From Pascua guehoae (taxonomy: Eukaryota > Basidiomycota > Tremellomycetes > Trichosporonales > Trichosporonaceae): a stretch of 64,000 nt of DNA. How positions within the stretch are numbered: the first letter of the stretch is position 1; each line of letters opens with the position of its first letter. The stretch is taken from contig BCJX01000014.1 of NCBI GenBank assembly GCA_001600415.1, positions 467,779 to 531,778 of the forward strand, written 5' to 3'. The notes under the pieces are model-generated. The model was not told the origin of the DNA. It searched no databases and saw nothing but the letters and a program-made list of their open reading frames with translations. This document shows positions 50,223-60,924 of this stretch, piece after piece. A program made the translations under genes and the position numbers.

Positions 50223-50599
50223 TTCCCCTTCTTTTTAGAGCACGCCGCCAGCAGCGCAAGAGGAGGTTGGAGGGTGAGAAGAAATGGGCATGGGGAGTCA
50301 GTTGTACCCTCCCCCCCACTGCACGTTTGAAATTGGTGGACGAGCTTCACTTGGGATGAAGTGTCGGTATCGACGCAAGAGTTCGGTTAAAATACTTATC
50401 ACCTTTCTAGACCCGTTGGTTGTATGTCCCATCGCTACAGACTGGGCAAAACACTATGGGTTTACGCCGAGGTGTGTCTTGTTGACGATGGCCGACACGG
50501 ACAACAAGCCGTTGAGCGGCGTCTCGCGGTCCTATCCTCAATCTCGCTATCCCTCTGCGCCCGCGCCGCGGCGACGTTCGGCGCAGGCACACCGTTGTG

Positions 50600-50680
50600 G
50601 GGCGTGTAGCTCAGTTGGTAGAGCGCGTCATTAGCACTGTCTCATTGACGAGGTCTTTGGTTCGATTCCTAACCCGTCCA
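50600..50680 (+). tRNA. tRNA-Ala(AGC), 8-nt intron
   Basis: Mature sequence and intron (CTGTCTCA) are identical to the 50142 copy, so these two are probably the most recent duplicates. The terminator CTTTTTAGAC follows. This is the last member of the array. Confidence 0.95.
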
Positions 50681-52198
50681 ACCCACTTCTTTTTAGACAC
50701 CCTCCATGTCAACAATGATGCCTGGCCTTGCGGCGGCGTGTGGGTCTGTCGCGTACAGAGTAGTGGCGACCTTTGGCGATTTAGCGAGGTAGTACTGCAT
50801 CATCTTTACAAGTGGAAAGGGGTGTACGCTCCTCGCTTTGTTGCTGTTGACTTGTACGCTCCTCGCGTTGTTGCTGTTGAATTGCGTGACATGGCAGCAC
50901 AAACGTCGTGCTATCCTTCTCAGCCAGGTAGGTGATCAGACACCACACACCCGCGGGCGTATTTTAAGTATTTTGGTGGAGGAATGGGCCCGTCCATACT
51001 TGTTGTGCGGTCGTATGCGGCTTGACGGCCCCCTCCTTCACAAACGTCGAGCGCTGGGCGTGAGAACGTTCGGGCCATACGGTACCATTGCCTGCCATTG
51101 GACGAGGCTAGGTGGGTTTCGTCATGGGAACTGGATGGCTTTCACGACCGCTGTGTTTTGGCCGATACAGGCCACTGGGAGTCTGAGATGCGACCGTCGC
51201 TTGCCCTGTCTGGTATTTCAACCTCTTGTGCTGTCCAAGCGACTGGGTCCAATGAGGGTAATCTAATCATGCCAACAAAAATTGCACCACGTTCTCCGCG
51301 TCCCCTTTATGCCCAGACTATGCATTCCTAACTGGGGAGGCTCTGTGCCATGCTGTGAGTTTGATCAATCCACCCCTCGCTCACACGGGCTGTTCCGTGG
51401 TTCATCGCTCTTCCAACCCCTCCACATTGCCCGCGTGTATGAGACTGGAATATTCAAAGCCTAGTACCATGGTGTAGGCCGCTCGACCAGAATTGACCAC
51501 CTCGGCGTCCCCGTTCGCCCTGCGCGCATGTCCTGGCTTCGTCGTTGACCTTGCCAGGCGCACCTACAAAATGTCTTGGACAGCGGCGAGTATCGTCGTA
51601 GAAACTCAATGTCAACGGGAACGCCGAACGGCTCGCTATGGAGGCAAGGAGTAGTTTACAGAGTGGGGAATGGTGAATAGATGTATCTGGCGGCGTTTGG
51701 CGCGTCTCGAGGATGGGAGACTACTACTGGTGTGTTCGGAAAGTTGGCACAGTGAGGCTCGAGCGCGTAGCAGTCTTACGACTTTCCGAACGTACCTGTA
51801 ATTGCGCCTTTGGAGGCTATCCACATCGACGACAGCCTGGGGACGGCTCTCGATGCTGTCGATGATGATGGTGATCTCCTCTATCGTGATATCGGTGTAG
51901 GTAAGCCTCCTCGGCTTGGGGCCAAAGGACATGCAAGTTGGTAATGTTGCCTCGCCCACTCTTGTGGTTCGAACTCGACGCACAAATGACCCAGGTGTCA
52001 ACGTGAGCCCAGATATTGTGCACAAATCGAGCAGATCGCCACGACCGGAATGTTTGTAGCCACTGGAGCGAGCTCTAATAAGATTGTGCATCCCGTATCG
52101 ACCATTACAATTGCGAAACATGGAAGAGATACCCTATGCCCTGCCCACAGCGCGACCCTCGCAGCTGCAGACTATTCTGTTTTTTGTTTCCTCCCGCT
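50681..52198. other. Intergenic, possible LTR-like remnant
   Basis: No protein gene is supported. A 161-codon minus-strand frame (52121-51636) begins MFRNCNGRYGMHNL and has no recognised domain. Its first 60 nt loosely resemble the minus-strand sequence at 1042-990 beside the retroelement (TGTAAY, then CGATACG/CGCTATCG, then CATAAT/CACAAT), so it may be a diverged LTR fragment. A short direct repeat GTACGCTCCTCGC..TTGTTGCTGTTGA lies at 50824-50880. Confidence 0.4.
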
Positions 52199-54573
52199 TT
52201 AGTAGACGTACTCGAAGCTGGTACCGTCAGTATTATTGCCATCAACGGGGGTAAAAGTCAATCAAACTCACTTCGGGTTCATCTTGTCGGTCATGTTGGA
52301 GAAGGCCGTCTCGTGCTCGTCCATGACGTTGTTGGGAGCATTCTCACGTGCGAGGCGCTTCTTGCGGTTCTCGTAAATGTAGGCGTAGCGGAATGCAAAG
52401 AAGAGGAAGAACTCGATGCAGTTGGCGACGAGGAGCGAGCCAATGCCGAGGCCGTACTTTGGCGCCTGGTCGGCACGGTAGAAGAAGGGGCCGGCAATGT
52501 TGCCGACACAGGCGCCGAGCCAGATGACACCGGACACGATCATCTGGGTGGGTTAGCTAAGAACTCGAGGGGTGGTGCTTGAAGGAGGGGGGTGCGGTGC
52601 TTACCTTCTTGGACTGGCCACCGGTGTTGGAGGTGATGAGCGAGAGGGAGAGGACAAAGGACGCCTGGTACGAGCCCGTGAGGTAGAAGCAGATGAGGCG
52701 GCCGACGTAGGCGTCGTTGGGGGCGAGGAGGAAGCCGAGCGCACCGGCAATGGTCGGGAGCATGAAGAGGGCACACACGAGCGTGCGCGAGTTCTTGGGC
52801 AGGCGGTCGTTGATGAGCGCACCGGCGGCAATCCAAAACACGACAAAGGCGCCCTGGGGGATACCGAGGACGGCGGTGATGAGCTTGTTGAAACCGAGGC
52901 CCTGGATGACCAGTGTGGAAAAGTTGGAAATGCCGCCGTTGGGAATGTTGGCGACAAAGCCGAGGATGAAGAACATGTACGTCTTGTAGTCTGTGAAGGC
53001 CTCCTTGATCTGGTCCCAGCGAATCTTGCGCTGCTCAATACCCGTCTGGTTGCGGGCCATGCGCGCAATCATCATCAGGCGCTCGTCGTGCGAAAAGCCA
53101 CGGAACGTGACGGGCGAGTTGGGCAGGAGCATTGCGAGCGCAATCGCCCACGCCGAGCAAAAGGCACCGACAATGAGAAACTCGTAGCGCCAGCTCTGGA
53201 GCGCGCCCTGGATGTTGCCGATACCGTACCCGATCAGACCGCCGCCGGCGACACCGACGCCGTTCCACACGTACCATGCCGAGATGCGCGAGGGCTGCTC
53301 GGCGCGCGTGTAGTACATGGACGTGATGAGCATCTGGGCAGTGTGTCAGTGTCGTGTGCGAGTGTGGCGCCTCATGTGGAAACTCACAAAGGCAGGGTCG
53401 GCAATGGCCTCAAAGGCACCGGAAAGCACACGCAGAGCGGCGAGCGCATCAAAGTTCTGGACTGCAGCCTGGCACATGAGGAGCGCACCCCACATGAAAA
53501 TGTTGAAGGCGAGGTAGTAGGCCGGCGGCGAGCGCTGCATCAAGAGGTTGGACGGGAGCGCCCATGCGAGCCAACCAAAGTAGAAGATGGACGAGAGCCA
53601 GTTGTAGTCTTCCTTTGCGAGGTTGAGGTCCTCTCGGATTCTGCCCGCGTTAGTTTGTGCGTCCATCCTGGCTTTCGCAGAGGTTTAACTCACCCAAACA
53701 GAGCGGCGTAACTCAACGTCGTCTTGTCGACATACTATGCGCGTCAGCACTTGCACCTCGGAAACTAGAGGGGTTGCGCCACCACCCTGCAAAGGAACAT
53801 GTTTTTGCTGCCACATTCATTCCGTGTCACCGCCACTGCGCCACAGGGGCGTATTCACACCCTGCACGGGGCACGTGGGGGCACAACGTGGCATGAAACC
53901 CGCGGCGGCCCGGCGGCACGCGCGACACGGGGAGCACGGGACGCAGCGGGTTTCGGCTCCGGCTCCGTGGAGCAATCGGCCTCACGGGACATGACAGGAT
54001 GGCAAAGAGCTTGTGGGCAGTGGCGCCGGTGGAGGGGTGGAGGGGTGGAGGCTGGGTGGGCAGGCGCGGGGCGCCACCACTCTCACCACCGCCGTGTACC
54101 GTTTTGCACCCTTTTGCCAGGAGTTCCGTCCCGGTCTCCCCGACGCTCGCCAGCTCGCGTGCGTGGGACTCCGAGGGGCAGTGGGGGGAAACGAATCCGG
54201 TGGTGACACTGGGGCGGGTTCCCCACAGCACACCTTGTATTTTTTACTCACGTAGAAGACTGGCGCGGTTAGCAATTGTTGTGCCACATCAAATTCAATG
54301 CCGGCATGGAAAAAACAACTCACAGTAGCAAATACCCAAGGCAGGGAGGATGCGCACGTCGAGCTTGCGCTTGAGCTTCTTCTCGGCAATGGGGTCGATG
54401 GCGCCCTCTTCGCCGTACTTTGCGAGCGCCTCGGCGTACATGTCGGCATGCTGCTGGACAATGGCCTGCGGGCCCACTGGCGGGTGCGTCGAGACCTTGC
54501 GCTCGAGCTCGTGGTTTTCAAAGCCCACCTTGTCCGTGGACGAGACGGACATCTGGCGGTCGATGGCGGACAT
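52199..54573 (-). CDS. MFS permease, allantoate/nicotinate (ACS) family
   Basis: Anion:cation symporter of the Dal5/Tna1/Seo1 type, in the plasma membrane, for organic-anion or vitamin uptake. Exons 54573-54324, 54259-54252, 53734-53694, 53640-53388, 53333-52605, 52543-52272 and 52217-52199 give 523 residues. The N-terminal cytosolic part ends AEKKLKRKLDVRILPALGICY, typical of the family. Then come YVDKTTLSYAALFGIREDLNL, YNWLSSIFYFGWLAWALPSNLLMQ, RVLSGAFEAIADPAFMLITSMYY, SRISAWYVWNGVGVAGGGLIGYGIG, DYKTYMFFILGFVANIPNGGISNFSTLVI and KMIVSGVIWLGACVGNIAGPFFYRADQAPKYGLG. Exon 2 is an 8-nt micro-exon, followed by a 517-nt intron. The exact substrate is not readable; allantoate and nicotinate carriers share these motifs. 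Confidence 0.92.
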
Positions 54574-56129
54574 GTTGGCTGTCGTTTTTTTCGTTGGTGT
54601 CAGGTGTGGTCTAGGGGTGGCGGGTTGGCTCCCGGTCGCGTGAGGGTTGCAACGATGGGCTGTAGGGAGAGAGGATGGAGAGTAGGGCGGGGGTTGCAGA
54701 GGGTGAGGATGTGAGGCAACGAGCGAGGTTGGAGGGGTCAGCTGGGAGGCAGGGAGGTACAGGTATTTATGCAATCTCCAACACGGCCAGACGGCCAACA
54801 CCGACCGCAAACACACGCTAGAGCGAGCGATAGGAGCTTCTGGAGCCAGACAAAGGAACATGACGACCAGGGGGAAGAGGACAACCAACGGGGGCATGGA
54901 TGTAGAGTATTGCCGGGCATGGTTGCCTTTCCCCGCACGGCATCTGACGGCATGCTGGAGACTCCATGCCACTGTGCCCAGTAGTTCCTGCATTCCCAAA
55001 CTAGCACACAAGCGCAGGCGCGCGCAGGCAGCGCTCCAGCGGCGTCGCCCACTCCGGGCCCGGGAATGCGAGCACTGCCAAAGAGTGCGCGGCGGTTGCC
55101 GTCAGGGACAAGGGTGGGTGGGTGGCATGGGTGGGTGGGTGAGTGTCAAGGGTGGTTTGGGGTTTGTGGAGGTGTCGAGTTTAAACCGGGATGCATCTGG
55201 ATAATCTAGAGCCTTGGCGCTTCAGAGCTCGATGTAGTCATCTTGTGCCTTGTGGCTTGCGAATACTACTGTAGCTCGTGCCCTCGAGGTTCCTGTGGCA
55301 CGTGCCGGTCCGGTACACCGGCCCGCCCTGGCGGACACACAAGCCAAGACCAGCAACGGCCAATCTGATTATCCCCTCTGCGCTCTCTCATTGGTCAGGT
55401 TCGCACAGTGGATAAATAGAGACCCACTTAGCGGGGTGGATTGAATAAAAGGAGATCTGTAACAGCGGCGGTTGCCGGTACGCGGGGAGGGCGGAAGAGG
55501 GTTTGCAGTGGTCACATGTTGTGCATCCCACTTCTTGTGGCGGCGTGTGGCACCTGGCAACACCTTGCCTTGGGGAATGTGCCCGGCCGAGACGCACGGC
55601 CGGGGTGGCAAAACTACGATGCAAAATCAACCCTTCTTGGCGTGCGTGCCACACTGCCATGCCGGCGCCGACGTCGACAACCCCCACAAGCAGTGTGATG
55701 GACGACGCAGACGTCGATCGGCATGACGTTGTCAGCGTCAACGCCATCTGTTGCATCAGCTGCAATGCTGAAACCCGGCCGTGTGTCGGAATCCGAATCC
55801 CAGCGACCAACACCTGTCAACTGAGGGGGGGCGGGTGGCATGTCCCGCCGTTCGGGCGTGTGGCCAATCCAGAGGACGGGGTGGGTATTAGCCAAAATGC
55901 CCGTAGAATGGCTGGGGGTGAAACGTAATAGGAGAAAAATAAATCTGTGGGACGCTGCGACACGAGTGGCTTTTTCGGCCGTGCGACGCGTGGCCCCTGG
56001 CACATTGACAGTGGGATTTTGGAGTATCTCATTCACTCGAGGGCGGAGAGCCAGAGCGACAGAGAGGAAGAACGACCACGTACCCATAAAGGCAGAAATT
56101 AGAGGGAATAAAAATAGTCGTGGCCGTGC

Positions 56130-56750
56130 AGAGGGTTTCGAAAAGGAACGAGAAAGGAGACCGAGTGACTGCGTCGCGCTTACCAGCATCACAGCAGCAG
56201 GTCGCCCCAGCACTCGGACTCCCATCTCCCCATCTCGATCCTGCAGCTACAGCGTACCTGGGCCCAACTGCCGTGACATTTCGGTACTCTGTCAGAGAGT
56301 CTACCAGCTGTCGCTGTTCAGCGCATTGGAAGCTGGAGCCTGATTCCTTGGCATTTGGTACTGGGGACAGTCAATCCCGCCAGACCCCCCTGACCGAGCG
56401 CCCCATCGTCAGAAAAAATTGCGGTTTATACGAGGTCCCTATGTGAAGAGGGTTTCGAAAAGCAACAAGAAGGGGAGAGGACAGGGTGGCTGCGTCGCGC
56501 TGACCACCATCTCGACAGCAGCTCGCCCCAGGAATTCTGCCCCTTTCTCCCTCCTTTGAGTCTCGGCGTACCGGGGCCCAACTGCCGTCACATGCCCGCA
56601 CTCTGCCAGAGAGCGAGCCTGCCTCTGACGCTCTCCGGCCCATCGGAAACTGGGAGTCTGATTTCTTGGCGTTTGGTACTGGGCCAGTCAACGCCCCCAA
56701 CTCCCACCGTCAGAAAAATTGCGGTTTATACGAGGTCCCTACCCCGCTCA
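56130..56750. repeat. Tandem duplication of about 300 bp
   Basis: Copy 1 is about 56133-56443 and copy 2 about 56447-56745. Shared blocks occur in the same order: GAGGGTTTCGAAAAG; CTGCGTCGCGCT; GGGCCCAACTGCCGT; CTCTG(T/C)CAGAGAG; TTTGGTACTGGG; and CGTCAGAAAAA-TTGCGG-TTTATACGAGGTCCCTA, which ends each copy. The copies differ by many substitutions, so the duplication is not recent. The conserved ends suggest constraint, for example a non-coding RNA or a regulatory unit, but no function is known. Confidence 0.85.
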
Positions 56751-56879
56751 CTGCAAGCAGAAATACACGCGGCCCCACATTACGCGCGGGTGTGGCTTGC
56801 AGGAGCCCCAGACCGCTGCCGGCACGCTTTCTCACAATCCTTCCTCCGAAACCTTTGGGCACCCGAGGCGCGCTGGATA

Positions 56880-57145
56880 CCACACACGAGGCATGTCAGC
56901 TGTGGTGTTTGAGGCACTTTCCCAGAGCATCTCGGGTCCAGATGTTTCCTGAAGCGTCGCGAGTAGTTCCGAATTTACCTCGCCCGGAGCTCTGGATAAT
57001 TGCGTCACGCGGCATCCCACCTTGCCACACAGACGCACAGTCACCGAGGACGACGGGGCCTCTCCCTAGCTGAGATGTGGGCCCCACGTCCGAATGGTCG
57101 CTCCCGAGGCTCTGGATAATTGCATCGCGGGGCATGTCAGCTGCC
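56880..57145. repeat. Direct repeats CTCTGGATAATTGC and GCATGTCAGCTG
   Basis: CTCTGGATAATTGC(G/A)TC occurs at about 56989-57005 and 57110-57126. GGCATGTCAGCTG occurs at about 56891-56903 and 57132-57144. Their interleaved placement suggests a second, more decayed tandem duplication of roughly 120 bp next to the 300-bp one. Confidence 0.7.
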
Positions 57146-57862
57146 ACTCTCATAGGCACCGTCGTATCCCTGCTCTCCTGTCAGCATCGGACATGTCGAG
57201 TTCAGCTGCCAAGGGCGCGAGGGCTTGGCCCGTGGCTTGTGATGGACGAGTTTGACCAAAGTAATCCCGGACTACGTCGTCGTGCGAGTTGAGGTCGGCC
57301 ACAACTCGTACCAATTTGGGCGCATCTGATGGGCGACTCGGATGGGTGACTCTGATGGGCGACTCTGATACGGAGTAGTGTCGAGTGTCGACCCAAAATG
57401 GCACCTGTCACGCGTCTGGGTGCACCGATGCGTAGGGGAATTGGCAATGGTGAGCACCACTGCTACTCTTCCCACAGTTGGCAATCAGCTGCGCGTCAAC
57501 CGACTTCATAGAACAACACACTACATTTGTACTTGGGGGCCCTCGTGGGGCTCCTCGTAGCCGTGTCAACTGCTGTCACACGTACCAGTTTTGGCGCGTC
57601 GTGCGGCCTACTGCCTTCACACAGTCCAAGCAGAATAGGCTCGGAGCAACACTCTGCCCCATACCACACCCACCCCACGCAACTCCTCCCGCCTTTGCCT
57701 CCCTGGAATCAGAGCGAGGAGCGTATTTGGCTCAATCCTCGTGTCAACAAACGGCAAGCCGAGGGAGCCTGGGAGCCAGGGGCGCCGCGGTACCCAATCC
57801 TGCACGTTCTCTCGAGGTCCAAAAGGAATATCCGAGCACCACACACTGGCTCTCGGGATGGA

Positions 57863-57962
57863 TCGACGGAGACGTGATTCGAACACGCGCGCCCAGAGGG
57901 CACCTCCTTCCAGCTGGGTAGCAGATAGCAGGGAGGCGGAGTAACCACTTTCCTACCCCGCC
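57863..57962 (-). tRNA. tRNA-Ser(GCT) with 17-nt intron
   Basis: Minus strand: acceptor GGCGGGG/CTCCGTC (two G-U pairs), D-arm GGAAAGTGGTTACTCC, anticodon stem CCTCC/GGAGG, and loop CTGCTA followed by a 17-nt intron TCTGCTACCCAGCTGGA. Long variable arm TGCCCTCTGGGCG; T-arm GCGTG-TTCGAAT-CACGT; discriminator G. It has the same anticodon as the 41.1-kb gene but a clearly different body. A T4 run lies downstream on the minus strand. Confidence 0.92.
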
Positions 57963-58340
57963 GACGGTTTAGAAATCAGCCACCAGAGCTTCGGCGCGTT
58001 GATTGGTCAGTCACCATCAGCACAAGTTGCGGTCACACACATAGGCTCCTGTCGCTGCCCTTCTCGTCCCTCAGAACATTGTCGCAGTGGCCCGCATTCA
58101 CCCTCGCATCCAATCTTGCCACATGATGACCACAAAGTCGGCCCTTCATCCATCCCGCCGTGTTCTAGTGAGTACTCTATACACACTCCCCCGACCTGCG
58201 TGGCTCTCGGACGGCCCCTTCCTGCCCTGGGGGGGCGGGGGCCGTCCGGAAAGTGTTTTGAGGTGTTGTTATAGTCGAGGGTGGGTCGGCCCGCCCGGGG
58301 GGCGTTCCTTAATTTCTCTCACCACCTCTGGCAGTGCAGT
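57963..58340. other. Intergenic, 3' flank of ESS2
   Basis: No gene is seen. It contains a G/C-rich block (58225-58310) with GGGGGGCGGGGG and CCCGCCCGGGGGGCG. It lies between tRNA-Ser and the ESS2 stop codon. Confidence 0.6.
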
Positions 58341-60516
58341 CTACCGCCTAGGCGCTGGGCTCGGCGTCCAGCTCCGACCCGCCACATTACTCTTGCCCCA
58401 GCCCGACCCCTTCTCCATGATAGAACTGCGCGCACGCGCGCTCACGCTGAGTGCGCCGAGTCCACCGCGCTGGGGTGTGCGCCCTACGGTGCGGTCGAGT
58501 AGACTCCTCGCTGCAGGGGTGAGATTTCCCTCGCGCCGTGGAGTTGAAGGAGGCAGCATGGGACCGCCGCGCACGCTTCGGTCGCCGGAACGAGTCTTTG
58601 CTGCAGCCGCGCGGAGCGTGTCCGTGAGCGACGGCGTCGACGGGATGGGCCGCGGGGCGTGCGCCTTGGCCCGGTCGGCAATCGACTTGCCCGCCTTGTT
58701 CCCCAGCTTGCGGCCGATGTCGTCGCGTCGCTTTGTATCCGGAAGACGGAACGACGGGCCCGAGAGGTCGAGCGGGTCGCCCGAATCGTCGAGCGCGCGA
58801 GGCGTGGCGAGCAGCTTGCCCCACGTCATCAATGGCGGGAGATCCTCGGGTGTCGGGTCAGGGTCCGTGGGGAGCAGCGAGTAGTCCTCGTTAGACTTTG
58901 ATTGGCGGTCTGATTGTCAGATGTTGTTCTAGTCATGTGCACGTACATGGCGTTCCTTTGACGGCGGCATCGACCCAGGAGCCGGCCACACTGCTCGCCC
59001 GACGGCTGCTGGCAACGCCAGAGTCATCCTCCTCATCGGGTAGGCGTGTGTTTGCGTGTGCGATTTGCGGAGGCGCCCCATGCGCCGTGACAGGAGGCGC
59101 ATCCGTAGGTTTCGGGTACGGCTTTTTGTATGCGTCGGGTGGGAACATGAGCGGGTTCATTGTCTGTTTGTCAGCCGGCTGCCAATACCACTGGACGTAC
59201 CTTGTACTCCCACTGGTCTGTGCCACCGTTCGAAGGCTCCACCTCTTGCTGCTCATCGCCCATGACCTCCCGTTCAATAGCCTTGCGGCGATCACGTTCT
59301 TCTTCTCCACGCCCGCGCCCGTCGCCACTGCCGCCGACAGCCTCGCGTTGTGGGACGATCGCACCGTCCTTGGTCGACACAAGGGCGGTGGGAGGAAGTC
59401 CTGCGGTGACGAGTGCACGGGTCAGGGGGTGGTCCTCTGGTAGTGGCTCCTCGGTGACAGCTGGTGGTTGGAGGGCTGATGATGCAGACGCGTCCGTTTT
59501 CTTGATGAGCGCGCCCGATTTTGAGAGCACCAGGGCCGTCTTGGAATCAGATGGCTCTCCCTCCTCCTCCTGGTTATCATCCTTGGAAATCTCTGCAGCC
59601 CCGCTTGTGAGAAGCTTGCGCTGCTTCCATGCTTCCCCTTCCGCCCGTTCTGTTCCGCCCTCTGCAAGACCGCCGATGAGCCGTCTCCCATTTGCGTCCA
59701 CTCGCCATGCGCCCGATGTTGCTGCGTCGAGGATGAGTTTTCGGCGTTCCTCGCCCGCGATTCGTCGGTCTGCCGCAACCCGTTCCACTTCAAACGCCCA
59801 CGCCCAGCGCTCTTCGCGACGCTGGCGGTTTTCTTCTTCCACAATCTGCGCAAACGACGCATTGTCCTCGGATGTATAATTTCGTTGGAACGCATCAAGG
59901 CTGAGGTCGTCATGAACAACCGGCGCTTTTCTGCGCTTGTATGGCCTCGAGGGACCCGCTCCGTCGTCGTCAAGCATGTCGTATGCGTCTTCGGCCTCGG
60001 CTGGGCGCCGACGAACAGTGTCATCTCCGCGTGGTGTTTCCCAACCTCGGGCTCCAAGCGGGGTTCGATGTGGCCTTCCTCGTCCGCCGAGAGAAACGTA
60101 AGGTGTACCCGCCATCTGCAGCTCGCGCCGACGGGCATTCTCAGCCTCGAGTTCGGCCTCGGACCGATCACGAGACGACGACCCACGAGCCGACCGTCCA
60201 CCTTCCTTTTCCTCGGCAATGCGCGCGAGGCGCCGGATCGACGATGACAGGAGCTCTGGGTCATTGTTTGACAGAGCTGTAAGATAGTCGTTTGTGGCGT
60301 GTAGTTGTGGAAGGCCTGGGAAGAAGTCGCGCCCAATGATATGGGATAGCGCTTCCGTGTACTTGTCCTCCTGCATGTCAGCGAGGACGGATGACTACGA
60401 CTTACGTCAAGAACTTGCTGTCTGTATAGACTTCTATTGCCGACTTGGGGACCCTCGATGAGTTTTGGTGCTGATCCGGGCCGGGGCTTGAGGCCGTCGT
60501 TGCCCGTGTCGAGCAT
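58341..60516 (-). CDS. ESS2: Splicing-associated protein ESS2/DGCR14/Bis1
   Basis: Nuclear protein associated with the catalytic spliceosome. Exons 60516-60406, 60370-59201, 59163-58947 and 58909-58341 give 688 residues. The family hallmark is at the N-terminus: RQQVLDEDKYTEALSHIIGRDFFPGLPQLHATNDYL. The central ES2 region follows: LSLDAFQRNYTSEDNASFAQIVEEENRQRRE...WAWAFEVE. The conserved C-terminal part has YKTMNPLMFPPD, LMTWGKLLATP, SGPSFRLPDTKRRDDIGRKLGNKAGKSIADRAKA and TPAARSLLDRT. A disordered Glu/Arg-rich linker lies between. It is longer than animal ESS2 (about 480 residues) because of low-complexity linkers. It is divergent from the amidotransferase gene, 408 bp apart. Confidence 0.92.
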
Positions 60517-60924
60517 GGTGACGACGAGAGTGAAGAAGATGAGAGACTTGGTTGTTGCGATGCAAAGGCTTGTTTCAAGACATGATACTCGGGTTGGGTG
60601 GCAACAACTGGGACCCAAATGGAATGGGTGTGTGTGAGAGCGGGAGTATTTCTGTCGCTGATTCACGTGTCGGATGTGGCCTGCGCGCCTGTGCAACCGC
60701 GCGCCTGGCCTGGTCTGCGTCTGGTCACTCATCATGTGTCGTCAACCGCTGCCGCCGCGCGCCGCGGGACCCCGACTGTGCAACCGCAACAACCACCCCC
60801 TGATCCTGACAGAGTGCTCTTGCCAACTCGAACTCCGTTGACCACCTACCAACACAGCTCGTTACATTACACTCTTCCCCTTCATCTCGATCCGAACGGT
60901 TTCCCTTGACGTTACATCTTCAGA
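60517..60924. promoter_or_regulatory. Divergent promoter region, ESS2 and amidotransferase
   Basis: 408 bp between start codons. No clear TATA box is seen. The amidotransferase-side leader is C/A-rich (60790-60900) and ends TCTTCAGA-ATG. Sharing of elements is inferred from spacing only. Confidence 0.45.

Larger units (their letters stand above)
48000..50700 (+). repeat. Tandem array of duplicated tRNA units
   Basis: Seven tRNA genes, all on the plus strand, lie in 2.4 kb. Six are tRNA-Ala. Their 5' flanks share degenerate blocks: GGGA-ATGGGACGTCAGT, about 120 bp of (T/A)TGAGCGGCGTC(A/T)...CTCGCCATCTC, then CCGACGCCG and GGGCATCGGC, then GTGGGGCG. Their 3' flanks share CTTTTTAGAGC, a Pol III terminator. 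The pattern indicates repeated segmental duplication of a roughly 300-600 bp unit that included the tRNA. The tRNA-Val gene sits between copies four and five. Two homopolymers (C13 at 48409-48421, G16 at 49606-49621) are part of the flanks. Confidence 0.85.
54574..57862. other. Long intergenic region with duplicated blocks
   Basis: No protein gene is supported. The first 500 bp should hold the ACS permease promoter, with GTGGGTGGGTG repeats at 55112-55144. Between 55600 and 57300 lie the 300-bp tandem duplication and shorter repeats listed separately. A GATAAATAGAGAC TATA-like element lies near 55412. Several A5/A6 runs precede TTGCGGTTTATACGAGG. Confidence 0.55.

Noticed and set aside
48000..50700. 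CRISPR-like or protein-coding repeat array
   Set aside because: The repeated units are tRNA genes with cloverleaf folding and Pol III terminators.
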